Notes: generated from the sequence alone by a model not told the origin. Shown: positions 24,959 to 32,647, counted from the stretch's first letter. The stretch: 34,117 bases of DNA from CALJFL01 sp039964455 (GCA_039964455.1 JBDVXK010000011.1:1-34117), one strand, 5' to 3'. A program made the numbers and translations.

Positions 24959-25825
24959 TCAGGGTTTAATCGTGAGGATGTCTGTTCGCAGGTGACGCAA
25001 TACTGCTTCAGCCGTATTACCGATGAGACGCGCTTTGACGCCGCGCCTACCAATGGTTCCCATGATGACCAACTGAGCTCGCACCCGGGCAGCTTCCGAG
25101 CCTATCACCTTCGCTACAGGCCCTTTTTTACACCGAAAGACACTGGTGGGCAGGTCGTGTGCATCTGCCAACTGCTTCAAATGTGGCGCCATTGCCAGCT
25201 TTTGCTCTTTGACGTACTCGCCCTCATCGACCAGATCCATATCTGCAAGCAGTGTTGGCACCTCAATCGCACAAATAATGTTCAGTGGCGCATCCAGTGC
25301 CTCCGATAGCAGCTTTGCTTGCGCCACAACTTTATCATTGAGCTTTTGCTTCTGCCGATTACGCGTACCCAGATCTACTGTCGCCAGAATCGACTTGGTC
25401 CGATTCCACTTCTTCTCGGCAACAATAAACACCGGGGCAGGACATTCGCGCAGTAAGTGCCAATCCGTAGAGGTGTAGAGCGCGGACTCAGATCGGTGGC
25501 CTGTTTTGATCACGCCGTTAAACCCATTGGCGGCACGCTGAATGATCCAGGGGTGTATGTCCTTGCGCCAGACAACCTTCACGGTAACCTTCTGGTCGTT
25601 GCGGCTGTATTTGTCGATTCGCGCCTGCACTGACTTCTCGCGTTCTGCCAGCAATTGCTTGCGTACTTTCGCTTCCCTGTCCTTGGAAAGCTTGAGTCGC
25701 TTCAATGGTTCATAGGCAAAGGCCACAACCTCCACCGCATAGCCCAGCTTTGCCGCCAACTGCAGGCCCCTGGGTGTGGCGTAACAGGTATCCTCGATAT
25801 CGGCGACGACCAATAACTTACCCAT
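24959..25825 (-). CDS. Tandem universal stress protein (UspA family)
   Basis: A 288-residue cytoplasmic protein with two Usp domains. Domain 1 (about 1-140) starts GKLLVVADIEDTCYATPRGLQLAAKLGYAVEVV; domain 2 (about 145-288) starts SILATVDLGTRNRQKQKLNDKVVAQAKLL and ends with the ATP-type loop GTIGRRGVKARLIGNTAEAVLRHLRTDILTIKP (G-x2-G-x9-G-N-T). Shown pieces are partial. The order and Lys-rich linker resemble UspE-type tandem proteins. Domain 2 has the full loop and may bind ATP; domain 1 has GHRSESALYTSTDWHLL, which is degenerate. GAGGA lies upstream of the ATG. It is probably transcribed alone and ends at the terminator at 24774-24807. Confidence 0.9.
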   Translation of the reverse strand: MGKLLVVADIEDTCYATPRGLQLAAKLGYAVEVVAFAYEPLKRLKLSKDREAKVRKQLLAEREKSVQARIDKYSRNDQKVTVKVVWRKDIHPWIIQRAANGFNGVIKTGHRSESALYTSTDWHLLRECPAPVFIVAEKKWNRTKSILATVDLGTRNRQKQKLNDKVVAQAKLLSEALDAPLNIICAIEVPTLLADMDLVDEGEYVKEQKLAMAPHLKQLADAHDLPTSVFRCKKGPVAKVIGSEAARVRAQLVIMGTIGRRGVKARLIGNTAEAVLRHLRTDILTIKP

Positions 25826-26000
25826 AACAAAATATCCTCAAAGCTCAATTCTGAGTGTGATTATAGAGGGAATAGACGAACTAGTAAGTGCGCTGGATCA
25901 AATGCGGGAAAATATATGCAAGCAACAAAGAGTTGTCTGTACAGCGCTGCCAGACTGCAGGGACTGAATACACTCAGCTATGGTCAACATTGGGGGAAAT

Positions 26001-26036
26001 GAAAAGCCCGCGCCGGCCTAAGACCTCGCACGGGCT
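26001..26036 (-). terminator. Probable terminator of the 84-residue gene
   Basis: Arms AGCCCG (26005-26010) and CGGGCT (26031-26036) with an imperfect inner stem and a long loop; on the minus strand TTTTC follows. It lies about 20 bases after the stop at 26056. The stem is weaker than the other terminators here. Confidence 0.55.
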
Positions 26037-26055
26037 GTGGAATGATGGCAAATAT

Positions 26056-26310
26056 CTACCGAGCAGCACCCGACAGATACCAGCGAGCACCTGCTTGTGT
26101 GACCAACCCCTCTTCATGCAATTGATAGAGCACCCGCTCTATCACGCCTTCGTGGTAAGCGCCCTCGGTTGGCGGTGCCCAATCGTTAAGAAAGCTGGCT
26201 ATTTCATCTGCGGTGGCGCCGTGGCGGTGACCTACTCGCATTGCCAGATAGACCATTGAGCGAATCATCGCCATGACTTTGTCAGTGATCACGGTAATCG
26301 GATTGTTCAT
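26056..26310 (-). CDS. Small winged-helix-like hypothetical protein
   Basis: An 84-residue protein. Helices at the N-terminus (VITDKVMAMIRSMVYLAMRVG) are followed by GATADEIASFLNDW and then VIERVLYQLHEEGLVTQAGARWYLS, which has the spacing of a winged-helix DNA-binding fold (helix, helix, beta-hairpin wing). Family not recognised. ATG 26310 is chosen for the very strong AGGAGGA upstream; the frame open to 26397 would run through the promoter. It sits directly downstream of the AraC-family gene and is driven by promoter copy B (26341-26407). It could be a small co-regulator or adaptor; that is inference. Confidence 0.75.
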   Translation of the reverse strand: MNNPITVITDKVMAMIRSMVYLAMRVGHRHGATADEIASFLNDWAPPTEGAYHEGVIERVLYQLHEEGLVTQAGARWYLSGAAR

Positions 26311-26340
26311 GATGCTGTCCTCCTCCTTAATGGAGAGACA

Positions 26341-26407
26341 ACAATAGCGCGAGAGCGGCGCAAGGGGCATGACCGTCAACGCCAGCGGCATGACCAATTA
26401 CGACAAT
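26341..26407 (-). promoter_or_regulatory. Putative AraC-controlled promoter, copy B
   Basis: On the minus strand, half-site 1 GGTCATGCCGCTGGCG and half-site 2 GGTCATGCCCCTTGCG (14 of 16 identical) are repeated with a 21-base period, exactly two helical turns. Twenty-one bases after the second CATG comes -10 box TATTGT (26341-26346). The same spacing is found in copy A. Directly repeated half-sites of about 17-21 base period next to the promoter are the usual AraC-family operator form, and the AraC-family gene ends only 28 bases upstream. Predicted start near 26334, about 24 bases before the ATG. Confidence 0.75.
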
Positions 26408-26434
26408 ATTGCCTCATGAGGCCGTGGCGAGGGA

Positions 26435-27460
26435 TCAGTGATCCTCTACGGTATGCCTGTAGTCTGCAGGTGCAATGCCGGTCCAGCGCTTGAACGCCCT
26501 GGAGAATGTGCTCGGCTCGGAAAAGCCGAGAAGGTAGGCGGTCTCGACCACCGAGCGGCTGGGCTGACGCAAATATTTGCAGGCCAACTGCAGGCGGGTA
26601 TCCTGCAAGAGATCCATAAAGCCTGTGCCTTCGTCCTTCAGCTTACGCTGTAATGTCCGATTACTGACGTTCATATCTTCGGCGATTTGCTGCTGGTTAG
26701 GCGGGCCATCCGGTAATCTTTCAACGATGCGCAGCACCACCTCGCGAGATGTACTCTGCGCCAGGAAACTGTCCAGGTAGATCTGGGTTTGCTCATCGTT
26801 GACCCTGGCAAGCGCCGGATCTCCGGTAACAAGTGGATCCTCTATGTCGGCCTTCGACCAGGTGATTCGGGTAGTGGAAGCCTCGAACGAAACCTTACAG
26901 GCCAGCATGTATTCCCAGCGCTCAGGTTCATCCGGTGTTGGGCGCTCTATTTCAACTTTTACCGGCGCTATAAACTCACCAAGGGTAAGCCTGCACATCC
27001 GGATAATCATCCCAACCGAGTAGTCTCTGGCGGCGAAGACAAAATTTTCAATCTCAAGGGTGCGATCAATATTGAGATGAACCTGATCGCCCTCTTCCTC
27101 AAGGCTGAGATTGGCACCCGTGCTGATCAGCTTGCCGAAGCGCACAAGCCTGCGCAGACCATCGTAAACCGTATCACTGGCGAGCCAGGCCAGGCCCAAA
27201 CCGTGTAACACCTGTGGCTGAAGTTGTTCTGCAGCAAAGAGGCCAATGGCCTCATCTTCAGTCGTTTCTATCGCCCGGCGCATCAAATCATTCATCTGCT
27301 TGTGCGGTATGCGCCAATCGGGGCGCACCACCCCGGCCGGATCAATCCCCACCTCGTCCATCACCTCCATCGCATCCACGCCACGCAGACGCAGGGCCCT
27401 GGCAACAGGCAAAATAAAGGTGGCAAGCAACGAATGCTCTAACAGCGGTGGTTCACTCAT
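26435..27460 (-). CDS. AraC-family transcriptional regulator (arabinose-binding-like N-terminal domain type)
   Basis: A 341-residue regulator. The N-terminal 200 residues (LEHSLLATFILPVARALRLRGVD..., LMRRAIETTEDEAIGLFAAEQLQPQVLHGLGLAWLASDT, partly quoted) match the ligand-sensing domain found in OruR/ArgR-like AraC proteins. The C-terminal DNA-binding domain (about 255-338) has two helix-turn-helix units, MNVSNRTLQRKLKDEGTGF and YLLGFSEPSTFSRAFKRWTG, ending in PADYR. Ligand unknown. AGGGG lies about 13 bases upstream of the ATG. It lies head-to-tail with the 84-residue gene, whose promoter has the repeated half-sites that this protein most likely binds. Confidence 0.92.
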   Translation of the reverse strand: MSEPPLLEHSLLATFILPVARALRLRGVDAMEVMDEVGIDPAGVVRPDWRIPHKQMNDLMRRAIETTEDEAIGLFAAEQLQPQVLHGLGLAWLASDTVYDGLRRLVRFGKLISTGANLSLEEEGDQVHLNIDRTLEIENFVFAARDYSVGMIIRMCRLTLGEFIAPVKVEIERPTPDEPERWEYMLACKVSFEASTTRITWSKADIEDPLVTGDPALARVNDEQTQIYLDSFLAQSTSREVVLRIVERLPDGPPNQQQIAEDMNVSNRTLQRKLKDEGTGFMDLLQDTRLQLACKYLRQPSRSVVETAYLLGFSEPSTFSRAFKRWTGIAPADYRHTVEDH

Positions 27461-27527
27461 CGATAGATTGGGCCCCTAGAAGAAGCTGGAGTATAGCACT
27501 GGCGGTGATTCTCACCAGCCTGCTGCT

Positions 27528-28757
27528 TCAGCCATAAAACCAGTAGGCTACTATAATCGCCGCGATGATTCCGGCAAGATCCGCGGCCAGCCCACAGGCG
27601 ACAGCATGACGTGCATGCCTGATTCCTACCGAACCAAAATACACTGCCAGCACATAAAACGTGGTCTCGGTGGAGCCCTGCAAGGTAGCAGCAAGGCGAC
27701 CCTGAAATGAGTCCACGCCGAAGGTGTTCATGGTATCTATCATCATCGCCCTGGCACCAGAGCCGGACAAGGGTTTCATCACCGCCGTGGGCATGGCGTC
27801 AACCCAGCGGCTGTCTGCCCCCAGCATGGAGACAATTCCCCTGACACCATCGAGCACAATATCCAGGGCACCGCTGGCGCGAAAAACGCCGATGGCAACA
27901 AGCATGGCCAGCAGATAGGGAATGATGCCTATAGCTGTTTCAAAGCCCTGCTTGGCGCCTTCAATAAAGGTCTCATAGACATTGACCGCCCGCCTGTGTG
28001 CCACCACCAGAAACAGAATGACAAGACTGGTTATCAACAGGTTACTGACCAGGCTGGACTGTCGCTGCAATTCTTCAACCGACAAGGTACCCAGATACGC
28101 CACCAGAGAAAGCAGCAGGGCGAACGCAAAACCAAAGCAGGACAGCAGTATTGTGTCGCGAAAATTGATGCGCTGAACCCAGGCGGTCACCAGTAAACCC
28201 ACCAGCGTAGAGCAGCTCGTCGCTATCAAAATCGGTACAAAAACAGCCGCCGGATCTGGTGCACCCATTTGCGCCCTATAGAGCAAGATCGTGACAGGAA
28301 ACAAGGTGACCGAAGAAGTATTAAGCACCAGGAACAGTATCTGCGCATTGCTGGCGATATCAGGGCTGGGGTTGAGTGTCTGCAGATCCTTCATCGCCTT
28401 TATGCCCAGAGGCGTCGCCGCATTATCCAGTCCCAGAATATTGGCTGAAAGATTCAACGTCATAGACGAGATTGCGGGGTGATTGGCAGGCACGTCTGGC
28501 ATCAAGCGGGTGAACAAAGGCGAGAGCAAACGGGCAAGCTTATCGATAAGACCACTGGCCTCTCCGATTGCAACAATACCCAGCCAGAGTGCCATCAGCC
28601 CGATCAGACCGATCGCAAGCTCAACTGAAAGCGTAGCCATGTCGAACAAGGCACTGACCAAACGCTGGAAAACTTCGTAGTCACCCAGTGCCAGCCACTG
28701 GTAGAGGGCACTGATAAAGCCCAGCAGGAAAAAGCCCAGCCAAATTCGATGCAACAT
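27528..28757 (-). CDS. Nucleoside-recognition (SpmA/SpmB fusion-like) membrane protein
   Basis: A 409-residue integral membrane protein combining two Gate-domain halves that are separate SpmA and SpmB in sporulating bacteria. The first half carries MSSMTLNLSANILGLDNAATPLGIKAM-like SANILGLDNAATPLG and LNTSSVTLFPVT; the second half carries KPLSGSGARAMMIDTMN and STETTFYVLAVYFGSVG. These Asn/Ser/Gly-rich re-entrant segments are typical of the family, which relates to nucleoside transporters. In non-sporulating gammaproteobacteria the fused form is common and its substrate unknown. Stands alone on the minus strand. Confidence 0.88.
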   Translation of the reverse strand: MLHRIWLGFFLLGFISALYQWLALGDYEVFQRLVSALFDMATLSVELAIGLIGLMALWLGIVAIGEASGLIDKLARLLSPLFTRLMPDVPANHPAISSMTLNLSANILGLDNAATPLGIKAMKDLQTLNPSPDIASNAQILFLVLNTSSVTLFPVTILLYRAQMGAPDPAAVFVPILIATSCSTLVGLLVTAWVQRINFRDTILLSCFGFAFALLLSLVAYLGTLSVEELQRQSSLVSNLLITSLVILFLVVAHRRAVNVYETFIEGAKQGFETAIGIIPYLLAMLVAIGVFRASGALDIVLDGVRGIVSMLGADSRWVDAMPTAVMKPLSGSGARAMMIDTMNTFGVDSFQGRLAATLQGSTETTFYVLAVYFGSVGIRHARHAVACGLAADLAGIIAAIIVAYWFYG

Positions 28758-28955
28758 CAGCGAACCGGGCCCGGGCTGGGTTGTGCGTCGATAATATTTA
28801 GACTCCCCACAAAGTGCATCCTGCCCGCTCTCTGACCTTCCCTGCTATCTGGTGCACAACAGACTAAAACAATTCCTGCGCCTTGCCCACTAGCGCAGAC
28901 GTGCATAGCCCAGCTGCATCGTCTACAGTACCCACGTTTTCAACTGGAGATCACC

Positions 28956-29807
28956 ATGTCACTTGAGCGTATCGCGCAGAACCACTGTTTTGACGGCGAG
29001 CAACAACGGTTCAGCCATCAATCAGAAAGCCTTGATTGCCAGATGAACTTTTCGATTTTTCTGCCACCCCAGGCAAAGACCGAAGCAGTACCGGTGCTGT
29101 ACTGGCTATCGGGATTGACCTGCACAGATGAGAACTTTGTGCAAAAGGCCGGCGCGCAACGCTATGCCGCCGAATACGGCGTCGCCGTGGTTGCCACCGA
29201 CACCAGTCCGCGAGGCGAGACCGTACCCGACGACCCCGAAGCCAGCTGGGACTTCGGCCTTGGGGCCGGCTTTTACGTCAATGCCACCGAAGACCCATGG
29301 CGCGCAAATTATCAAATGTACGATTACATCACCAAGGAAATCCCCTCACTTATTGCGGCTAATTTCCCGGTTCGACCGGAGCTGTCAGCGATTTTTGGCC
29401 ACTCCATGGGTGGGCACGGTGCACTGACAATTGCGCTGCGCAATCCGGACACTTACAGGTCGGTCTCTGCGTTCTCACCTATCGTCGCCCCAACCCAATG
29501 CCCCTGGGGAGACAAGGCACTGAGCAACTATCTTGGCAATGATGTAGAGAGCTGGAAGAACTACGACAGCTGCGAACTGATCAGGTCAGGGGCCCGGCAA
29601 CTACCAATGCTGGTGGATCAAGGTGAAGCGGATGATTTTCTGGCGGAGCAGTTGCGCACAGATCTATTGGAGTCGGCTTGCCAGGAGAGCGGCTACACGG
29701 CGACGATACGAAGACAGGAAGGCTATGACCATAGCTACTTTTTCATCGCCAGCTTTATTGGCAGCCACATCGCGTTTCACGCGCGCGAACTGGCCAAGAG
29801 CGATTAA
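28956..29807 (+). CDS. fghA: S-formylglutathione hydrolase
   Basis: A 283-residue esterase D-type alpha/beta hydrolase that cleaves S-formylglutathione to formate and glutathione, the last step of glutathione-dependent formaldehyde detoxification. The nucleophile is Ser150 in GHSMGGHG; Asp226 in DQGEADDFL and His259 in YDHSYFF complete the triad. LSGLTCTDENF (52-62) and TDTSPRG (81-87) are further family signatures. GGAGA lies 6 bases upstream of the ATG. The usual partner gene adhC/frmA (glutathione-dependent formaldehyde dehydrogenase) is not adjacent. Its stop is 10 bases from the stop of the convergent hydrolase gene. Confidence 0.94.
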   Translation: MSLERIAQNHCFDGEQQRFSHQSESLDCQMNFSIFLPPQAKTEAVPVLYWLSGLTCTDENFVQKAGAQRYAAEYGVAVVATDTSPRGETVPDDPEASWDFGLGAGFYVNATEDPWRANYQMYDYITKEIPSLIAANFPVRPELSAIFGHSMGGHGALTIALRNPDTYRSVSAFSPIVAPTQCPWGDKALSNYLGNDVESWKNYDSCELIRSGARQLPMLVDQGEADDFLAEQLRTDLLESACQESGYTATIRRQEGYDHSYFFIASFIGSHIAFHARELAKSD

Positions 29808-29817
29808 ATACGGAGAA

Positions 29818-30615
29818 CTAAGTCGCCGGATATAACAGATTACGCCAGCTGCGGCGTTCAAAGGGGCGCCATTCGCCATGGGGAACGGCCAGTCGTTCTG
29901 CCACCAGGAACCAGATCGCGGGATTCAGTGTCATGCCGCAGTGGCTGCCGCGCACCCTGATACTCTGGGATTGCTGGTGCCCCTCTTCCTGCAGCGTCGT
30001 ACGCCAATTAACAATTCCGTCACCCCTTGAGTAAATGGCCGTCGTTGGCACGGGTGGTGGAATATGCAGCTCGTCTTCGTCGATGGGCAGATCTTCACTT
30101 GGATTCAGTGCGGCGAACAATCGCGCCGGATAAGAGGCTGTCATTCTGCCCTCACCGAATGGGCTGCCCAGGGATATCACCTGCCTGACACGATCGGGGA
30201 ACTCCCTGGCAAGCTCCCGGGCAAAAATACCACCCAGGCTGTGGCCAACCAGCGAAACGGGGCCATCGTAGCGCTCTGACAGATAGTTGATTCTGGCTTC
30301 CAGCCCTTCGAGTACACCCTCCTTGGGTCCCAGGTTTCTGCCCTGCCCCCAGCCATGTACCGCATAGTCCAATCGAGTCAGGTAACGCCGGAATGCGGCG
30401 TTATAACCATCGGCACCAAGAAAGCCCGGCAGCACCATAACCGGGTGGCCATCGCCCTTTGGCGCCTTGGCAAGCATCTTGCGACTCAGCGACAGAGTAA
30501 TGACTTCCGCTACGGCCCTATGGGCCTCGGTCAGTGCTAACAGGGGGTTGGGGGGTGGGACATAGGTACCTATATCCTGTGGGGTCGTGCTGGCGGCTGC
30601 ATTGATGCTAGCCAA
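29818..30615 (-). CDS. Alpha/beta-fold hydrolase, lipase/esterase-like
   Basis: A 265-residue cytoplasmic hydrolase. The oxyanion region VMVLPGFLGADGYN (59-72) and the nucleophile elbow GHSLGG with Ser126 resemble triacylglycerol lipase-like or PGAP1-like proteins; a His near the C-terminus (SHCGMTLNPAIWFLVAERL) is the likely catalytic base. No signal peptide. The frame has no ATG in its first part; translation appears to start at TTG (30613-30615) with a weak Shine-Dalgarno, which makes the exact start uncertain. Substrate unknown. Confidence 0.83.
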   Translation of the reverse strand: MASINAAASTTPQDIGTYVPPPNPLLALTEAHRAVAEVITLSLSRKMLAKAPKGDGHPVMVLPGFLGADGYNAAFRRYLTRLDYAVHGWGQGRNLGPKEGVLEGLEARINYLSERYDGPVSLVGHSLGGIFARELAREFPDRVRQVISLGSPFGEGRMTASYPARLFAALNPSEDLPIDEDELHIPPPVPTTAIYSRGDGIVNWRTTLQEEGHQQSQSIRVRGSHCGMTLNPAIWFLVAERLAVPHGEWRPFERRSWRNLLYPAT

Positions 30616-30659
30616 GGACTACTACCCGAAATACCACGCTGCAAGTGCTCCTTGCATAA

Positions 30660-30676
30660 TTAGATTTTATATCTAA
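30660..30676. repeat. Short palindrome upstream of the hydrolase gene
   Basis: Arms TTAGAT (30660-30665) and ATCTAA (30671-30676) around TTTAT, 45 bases before the TTG start of the hydrolase gene. AT-rich; could be an operator or promoter element. Confidence 0.4.
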
Positions 30677-30710
30677 AGGATAACGAATTCGGGCACAAAG
30701 GCAAACCCCT

Positions 30711-30733
30711 AAAAGCCGCCCCACCAGGGCGGC
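30711..30733 (-). terminator. Rho-independent terminator of the psp operon
   Basis: Perfect stem GCCGCCC/GGGCGGC (30715-30721 with 30727-30733), loop CACCA, followed on the minus strand by TTTT (30711-30714). It lies 13 bases after the pspC stop. Confidence 0.85.
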
Positions 30734-30745
30734 CACAGAGAGACA

Positions 30746-31261
30746 TTACAACTGGGAAAACTCCTTATTCAAATTGTATTGCCGCGAAGTCACATAGGAC
30801 TCCATGTCCTCTACACGATGCAATGCCGCATCCAGCCGCTCACGGGCGCGGCGCAAACGCACCGACGCACTGTCTGTATAGCGGAACACCTTGCGCGGCC
30901 TGTAACCATGCTGGCGCTCATCGTACTCCATTTCTACTTCAGGCTCGGCATACTCTTCCTCGGCAAAGTAGTCTTCATAATCGTCCGTCCGGCGTGCCGG
31001 GCGCGGTGACAGGAATATCCACGCTCCTATATACGCCCAAAGCGCCAGGGTGCCGGTGAAAAGAAACGCGCCAACCCAGAGCAGACGAACTACCCAGTGG
31101 GCAATATCCCAGTGGTCAGCCAAGCCAGCCGCAACACCGGCTATTTTGCCCTGGCGGGTATTGCGGTAGAGATTCATACCCCAGCCCGACGCTTTGCGGG
31201 AATTGAAACGACGCTTGCCGCTGCGGTAACCGTGTTTACGTCTTCGTCCTTTGGTACCCAT
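30746..31261 (-). CDS. pspC: Phage shock protein C, extended at both ends
   Basis: A 171-residue inner-membrane component of the phage-shock response; PspC with PspB senses membrane stress and recruits PspA. The PspC domain covers about residues 29-88 (NLYRNTRQGKIAGVAAGLADHWDI, one helix VVRLLWVGAFLFTGTLALWAYIGAWIFL, partly quoted). Unlike the 119-residue E. coli protein it has a 28-residue basic N-terminus (KGRRRKHGYRSGKRRFNSRK) and an acidic linker plus a C-terminal helix (SVRLRRARERLDAALHRVEDMESYV), likely a coiled coil. AAGGAG inside the end of pspB, 7 bases before the ATG at 31261, supports the long N-terminus. The internal ATG at 31177 has no comparable Shine-Dalgarno. Confidence 0.92.
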   Translation of the reverse strand: MGTKGRRRKHGYRSGKRRFNSRKASGWGMNLYRNTRQGKIAGVAAGLADHWDIAHWVVRLLWVGAFLFTGTLALWAYIGAWIFLSPRPARRTDDYEDYFAEEEYAEPEVEMEYDERQHGYRPRKVFRYTDSASVRLRRARERLDAALHRVEDMESYVTSRQYNLNKEFSQL

Positions 31262-31263
31262 AA

Positions 31264-31521
31264 CTACTCCTTTTCCCGCTCTTCGCGGTTAACTTGCTGC
31301 CGCCACTGTGGGTGATCGGCATCCAGTATCGATTCGAGGTTGGCGATGCGATCTGCGAGCGTGTCGACAGTCACCAACATATGCTCAATAGATTCGCGGT
31401 CTTCGTCCGACAGGCTACGCGACGACCGACTCAGGCTGCGGTAATGCATGCTGATCCAAATCGGCGCAACAACCACCATGAACAAAATGGTGGGGACAAA
31501 CATAAAGTTCCAGAATTCCAT
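31264..31521 (-). CDS. pspB: Phage shock protein B
   Basis: An 85-residue inner-membrane protein. One N-terminal helix (MFVPTILFMVVVAPIWISMHY) is followed by a charged cytoplasmic helix with SLSDEDRESIEHMLVTVDTLADRIANLESILDADHPQWRQ (partly quoted), the standard PspB pattern ending in HPxWR. PspB works with PspC to release PspF from PspA inhibition. It is 68 bases after pspA and 2 bases before pspC in the same operon. Confidence 0.95.
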   Translation of the reverse strand: MEFWNFMFVPTILFMVVVAPIWISMHYRSLSRSSRSLSDEDRESIEHMLVTVDTLADRIANLESILDADHPQWRQQVNREEREKE

Positions 31522-31589
31522 TCAATCAATCCTTGGGCAGCGGGCACGCAGCCATGCTGCCATCATCGTCAAGAGTTAGCCAATGTCGC

Positions 31590-32282
31590 TCACTGGCTGC
31601 TCGGCTCGTTCTGCTCCGAGGTGCCCAGCTGAGTTTTAAGTCGAGCCAACTCATCATTAATTCGCTCGTCTTCCTGCAGCGCATCTATTTCGGCAGCCAG
31701 GTCAGGCGGCACGTCGCGACCCACATCCATGGACTCAAGCTGGCTCTCCAGATTGTCCATGCGACGCTCAAAGTGCTCGAAGCGCTGGAAGGCACCATCG
31801 AGTGCCTCGCGATGCATTTGACGCTTTACCTTGATGCGCGACTCTACCGTTTGACTGCGCATCAGCATGGCTTTCTGTTTCGCCTTGGCGTCGGTCAGCT
31901 TTTGCTGCAGCTGGGCAACTTCGTCGTTGAGCTGGGCAATGTGCTCATCGGTTGCGGCCAGTTCGGCCTCAACAACCGTCACCTCTTCTTCGATCGCGCG
32001 CTTCTCTTGCAGCGCCGCACGAGCCAGATCTTCCCGGCCCTTGGTAATTGCCAGCTTTGCCTTGCCCTCCCAGGCATCAGCTTCATCACGGACCTGCTCC
32101 AGCCGCCGCGCAGCCGTTTTGCGGTCGGCAAGCACCCGGGCGGAAGAGCTTCTCACCTCAACCAGGGTGTCCTCCATTTCCTGGATAATAAGCCGGATCA
32201 TTTTCTCGGGATCCTCCGCCTGATCCAGCAGAGAGTTAATGTTCGAGTTAATTATGTCCGTCATTCTTGAAAAAATACCCAT
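31590..32282 (-). CDS. pspA: Phage shock protein A
   Basis: A 230-residue PspA/IM30/ESCRT-III family protein. It starts MGIFSRMTDIINSNINSLLD, the membrane-binding amphipathic helix, and continues with DPEKMIRLIIQEMEDTLVEVR and a long coiled coil to about residue 185. PspA binds and inhibits PspF in the cytoplasm and, under stress, forms assemblies that protect the inner membrane. It is second in the operon, 22 bases after the 60-residue membrane-protein gene. The Shine-Dalgarno is modest (CAGG). Confidence 0.97.
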   Translation of the reverse strand: MGIFSRMTDIINSNINSLLDQAEDPEKMIRLIIQEMEDTLVEVRSSSARVLADRKTAARRLEQVRDEADAWEGKAKLAITKGREDLARAALQEKRAIEEEVTVVEAELAATDEHIAQLNDEVAQLQQKLTDAKAKQKAMLMRSQTVESRIKVKRQMHREALDGAFQRFEHFERRMDNLESQLESMDVGRDVPPDLAAEIDALQEDERINDELARLKTQLGTSEQNEPSSQ

Positions 32283-32304
32283 AGCGCTTTACCTGTCTTG
32301 TTGT

Positions 32305-32487
32305 CTAAATAGTTCTTTGTGTGTGGTCATCGCCAAATGGCGAGCCAAGCCAGTACATCAATTCTGTCGCCGCAGTCATCTGCAAAAGGGTCCAGATACC
32401 AGACTCGATGCCCAGTAACAGGGCCATCAGACTGCTGACCAGCACCAATGCTGCATAGACCAACCAACGCTCGTCTCTCGTTGTCAC
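32305..32487 (-). CDS. Small membrane protein, first gene of the psp operon
   Basis: A 60-residue protein with two hydrophobic helices (about residues 9-26 and 30-47) and short polar ends (MTTRDERW; SPFGDDHTQRTI). It starts at GTG with AAGGA about 5 bases upstream. It lies between the sigma-54 promoter and pspA, only 22 bases before pspA, so it should be induced with the Psp response. It does not resemble E. coli PspD or PspG. Position, a proper ribosome site and membrane topology argue that it is real. Role unknown; a small membrane partner of PspA or PspB/C is a plausible idea. Confidence 0.75.
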   Translation of the reverse strand: MTTRDERWLVYAALVLVSSLMALLLGIESGIWTLLQMTAATELMYWLGSPFGDDHTQRTI

Positions 32488-32560
32488 TCTTCCTTACTCC
32501 CTACCCGGTACTATTACCCTGCCCGGTGAATGTTTGCTGTTATGGCGTTACGGGGATATG

Positions 32561-32580
32561 TATTACAGATTTCGTGCCAG
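32561..32580 (-). promoter_or_regulatory. Sigma-54 promoter of the psp operon
   Basis: On the minus strand TGGCACG (32573-32579) is followed by AAATCTGTAAT, giving GG-N10-GT at -24/-12. From memory, the E. coli psp promoters also have GT at -12 (TGGCACG...TTGT). Predicted start near 32553, about 65 bases before the GTG at 32487. PspF is the expected activator. Confidence 0.82.
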
Positions 32581-32647
32581 AACCTGTAAGCTATTGTTTT
32601 AAATGCTTTTTTAGTAATAACTTTGTCGTTTACAGCGTAATTATTCG

